From: Rhodobacteraceae bacterium UBA6273
GTDB taxonomy: Bacteria; Pseudomonadota; Alphaproteobacteria; Rhodobacterales; Rhodobacteraceae
Length of the DNA stretch: 9,118 nucleotides
Direction: 5' to 3'
NCBI GenBank assembly: GCA_002440625.1
Contig: DJUV01000220.1
Coordinates: forward strand, 1 to 9,118
A program made the position numbers and the translations under genes. Below are positions 7,509 to 9,118 of the stretch, in pieces (position 1 is the stretch's first letter; each line of letters opens with the position of its first letter). The notes under the pieces are model-generated. The model saw only the letters and a program-made list of their open reading frames with translations, was not told the origin of the DNA and searched no databases.

Positions 7509-7511
7509 GAT

Positions 7512-7527
7512 TTTGGAACGTTCCAAA
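7512..7527. promoter_or_regulatory. Perfect 16-bp palindrome, probable LacI-family operator
   Basis: TTTGGAACGTTCCAAA reads the same on both strands and is centred on CpG, as operators of LacI-family repressors commonly are. It sits between the predicted -10 element and the Shine-Dalgarno sequence, covering the expected transcription start, where a bound repressor would block initiation. No lacI-type gene is in the window, so the regulator is unknown. The palindrome is seen directly; the family assignment is inference. Confidence 0.75.
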
Positions 7528-7556
7528 CTTTTATTATAACGTTTCAAAAGCGTCAA
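7528..7556 (-). promoter_or_regulatory. Putative sigma-70 promoter of the seven-gene operon
   Basis: On the minus strand TTGACG (7556 to 7551) matches the -35 consensus at five of six positions. With a 17-bp spacer it is followed by TAAAAG (7533 to 7528), a four-of-six -10 element. A perfect TATAAT (7538 to 7533) is also present but lies only 12 bp from this -35 and has no good -35 of its own at 16-18 bp. The predicted start near 7521 falls inside the palindrome. The region is AT-rich against a GC-rich background, as expected for a promoter. The exact -10 remains uncertain. Confidence 0.6.
7534..7549. promoter_or_regulatory. Second, degraded operator-like site
   Basis: On the minus strand TTTTGAAACGTTATAA resembles the perfect palindrome: the half TTTTGAAACG parallels TTTGGAACG, and AACGTT is at the centre, while the other half has diverged towards TATAAT. 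Centres of the two sites are 21 bp apart, about two helical turns, so dimers on both would face the same side of the DNA. It lies in the spacer of the predicted promoter. Its half-site match is visible; binding is inferred. Confidence 0.45.
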
Positions 7557-7604
7557 CCCGATTCTCCGTCGGGGCTATGCTTCGGCGGGGGATTGGCGTG
7601 AAGC

Positions 7605-7637
7605 AAAGAAAAAGGGCGCGGCCTGATCGCCGCGCCC
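7605..7637 (-). terminator. Intrinsic terminator of katG
   Basis: Read on the minus strand, a perfect 9-bp stem GGGCGCGGC / GCCGCGCCC (7637-7629 with 7622-7614) closes a 6-nt loop GATCAG and is followed at once by TTTTTCTTT. It begins 20 nt after the katG stop codon. It should insulate the downstream operon from katG transcription. Confidence 0.92.
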
Positions 7638-7657
7638 CAAAACTTGTTACCCGGTGA

Positions 7658-9118
<1,461 letters not shown>

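Noticed and set aside
7533..7538. Perfect TATAAT as the -10 element
   Set aside because: It is only 12 bp from the good TTGACG, and no acceptable -35 lies 16-18 bp upstream. Kept only as an alternative in the promoter entry.
7557..7604. Possible small RNA or attenuator hairpin between terminator and promoter
   Set aside because: Only a weak 6-bp stem with a G-U pair (ccgtcg with cggcgg) and a long loop is visible, with no T-tract after it.

Overview
The window is high in GC and every supported gene reads on the minus strand, right to left. Protein sequence style (KatG, the CoA-transferase subgroup, the 1,5-anhydrofructose-reductase-like oxidoreductase) and tight ATGA gene junctions suggest an alphaproteobacterium, probably of the Rhodobacterales/Rhodobacteraceae type. 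That placement is inference; no rRNA or other phylogenetic marker is present.

Right part (7605-9118): the C-terminal two thirds of katG, a bifunctional catalase-peroxidase, running off the right edge. Its 3' end is followed by a strong intrinsic terminator (9-bp GC stem and a T-tract). Middle (7495-7600): a short intergenic region with a plausible sigma-70 promoter and two operator-like sites of the LacI type. One is a perfect 16-bp palindrome centred on CpG; the other is a degraded copy 21 bp upstream.

Left part (1-7494): a compact seven-gene operon starting at that promoter. The order of transcription is a Gfo/Idh/MocA oxidoreductase resembling 1,5-anhydro-D-fructose reductase, a one-chain family I CoA-transferase, an enoyl-CoA hydratase, an aldehyde dehydrogenase, a GMC flavin oxidoreductase, a short-chain dehydrogenase, and a second, choline-dehydrogenase-like GMC oxidoreductase cut by the left edge. 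Four of the six junctions are 4-bp ATGA stop/start overlaps, one has a 1-bp gap, and the last has a 12-bp gap with its own Shine-Dalgarno sequence.

Read as a pathway, the enzymes could oxidise an alcohol or polyol to an aldehyde (GMC) and then an acid (ALDH), activate it with CoA (CoA-transferase), hydrate an enoyl-CoA (crotonase) and oxidise or reduce hydroxyl/keto groups (SDR, Gfo/Idh/MocA). The mix of sugar-type redox enzymes under a LacI-type operator with acyl-CoA enzymes does not match any catabolic pathway I can name. It is the main candidate here for an undescribed system. No transporter, regulator gene, thiolase or lyase is in the window, so the substrate cannot be assigned.
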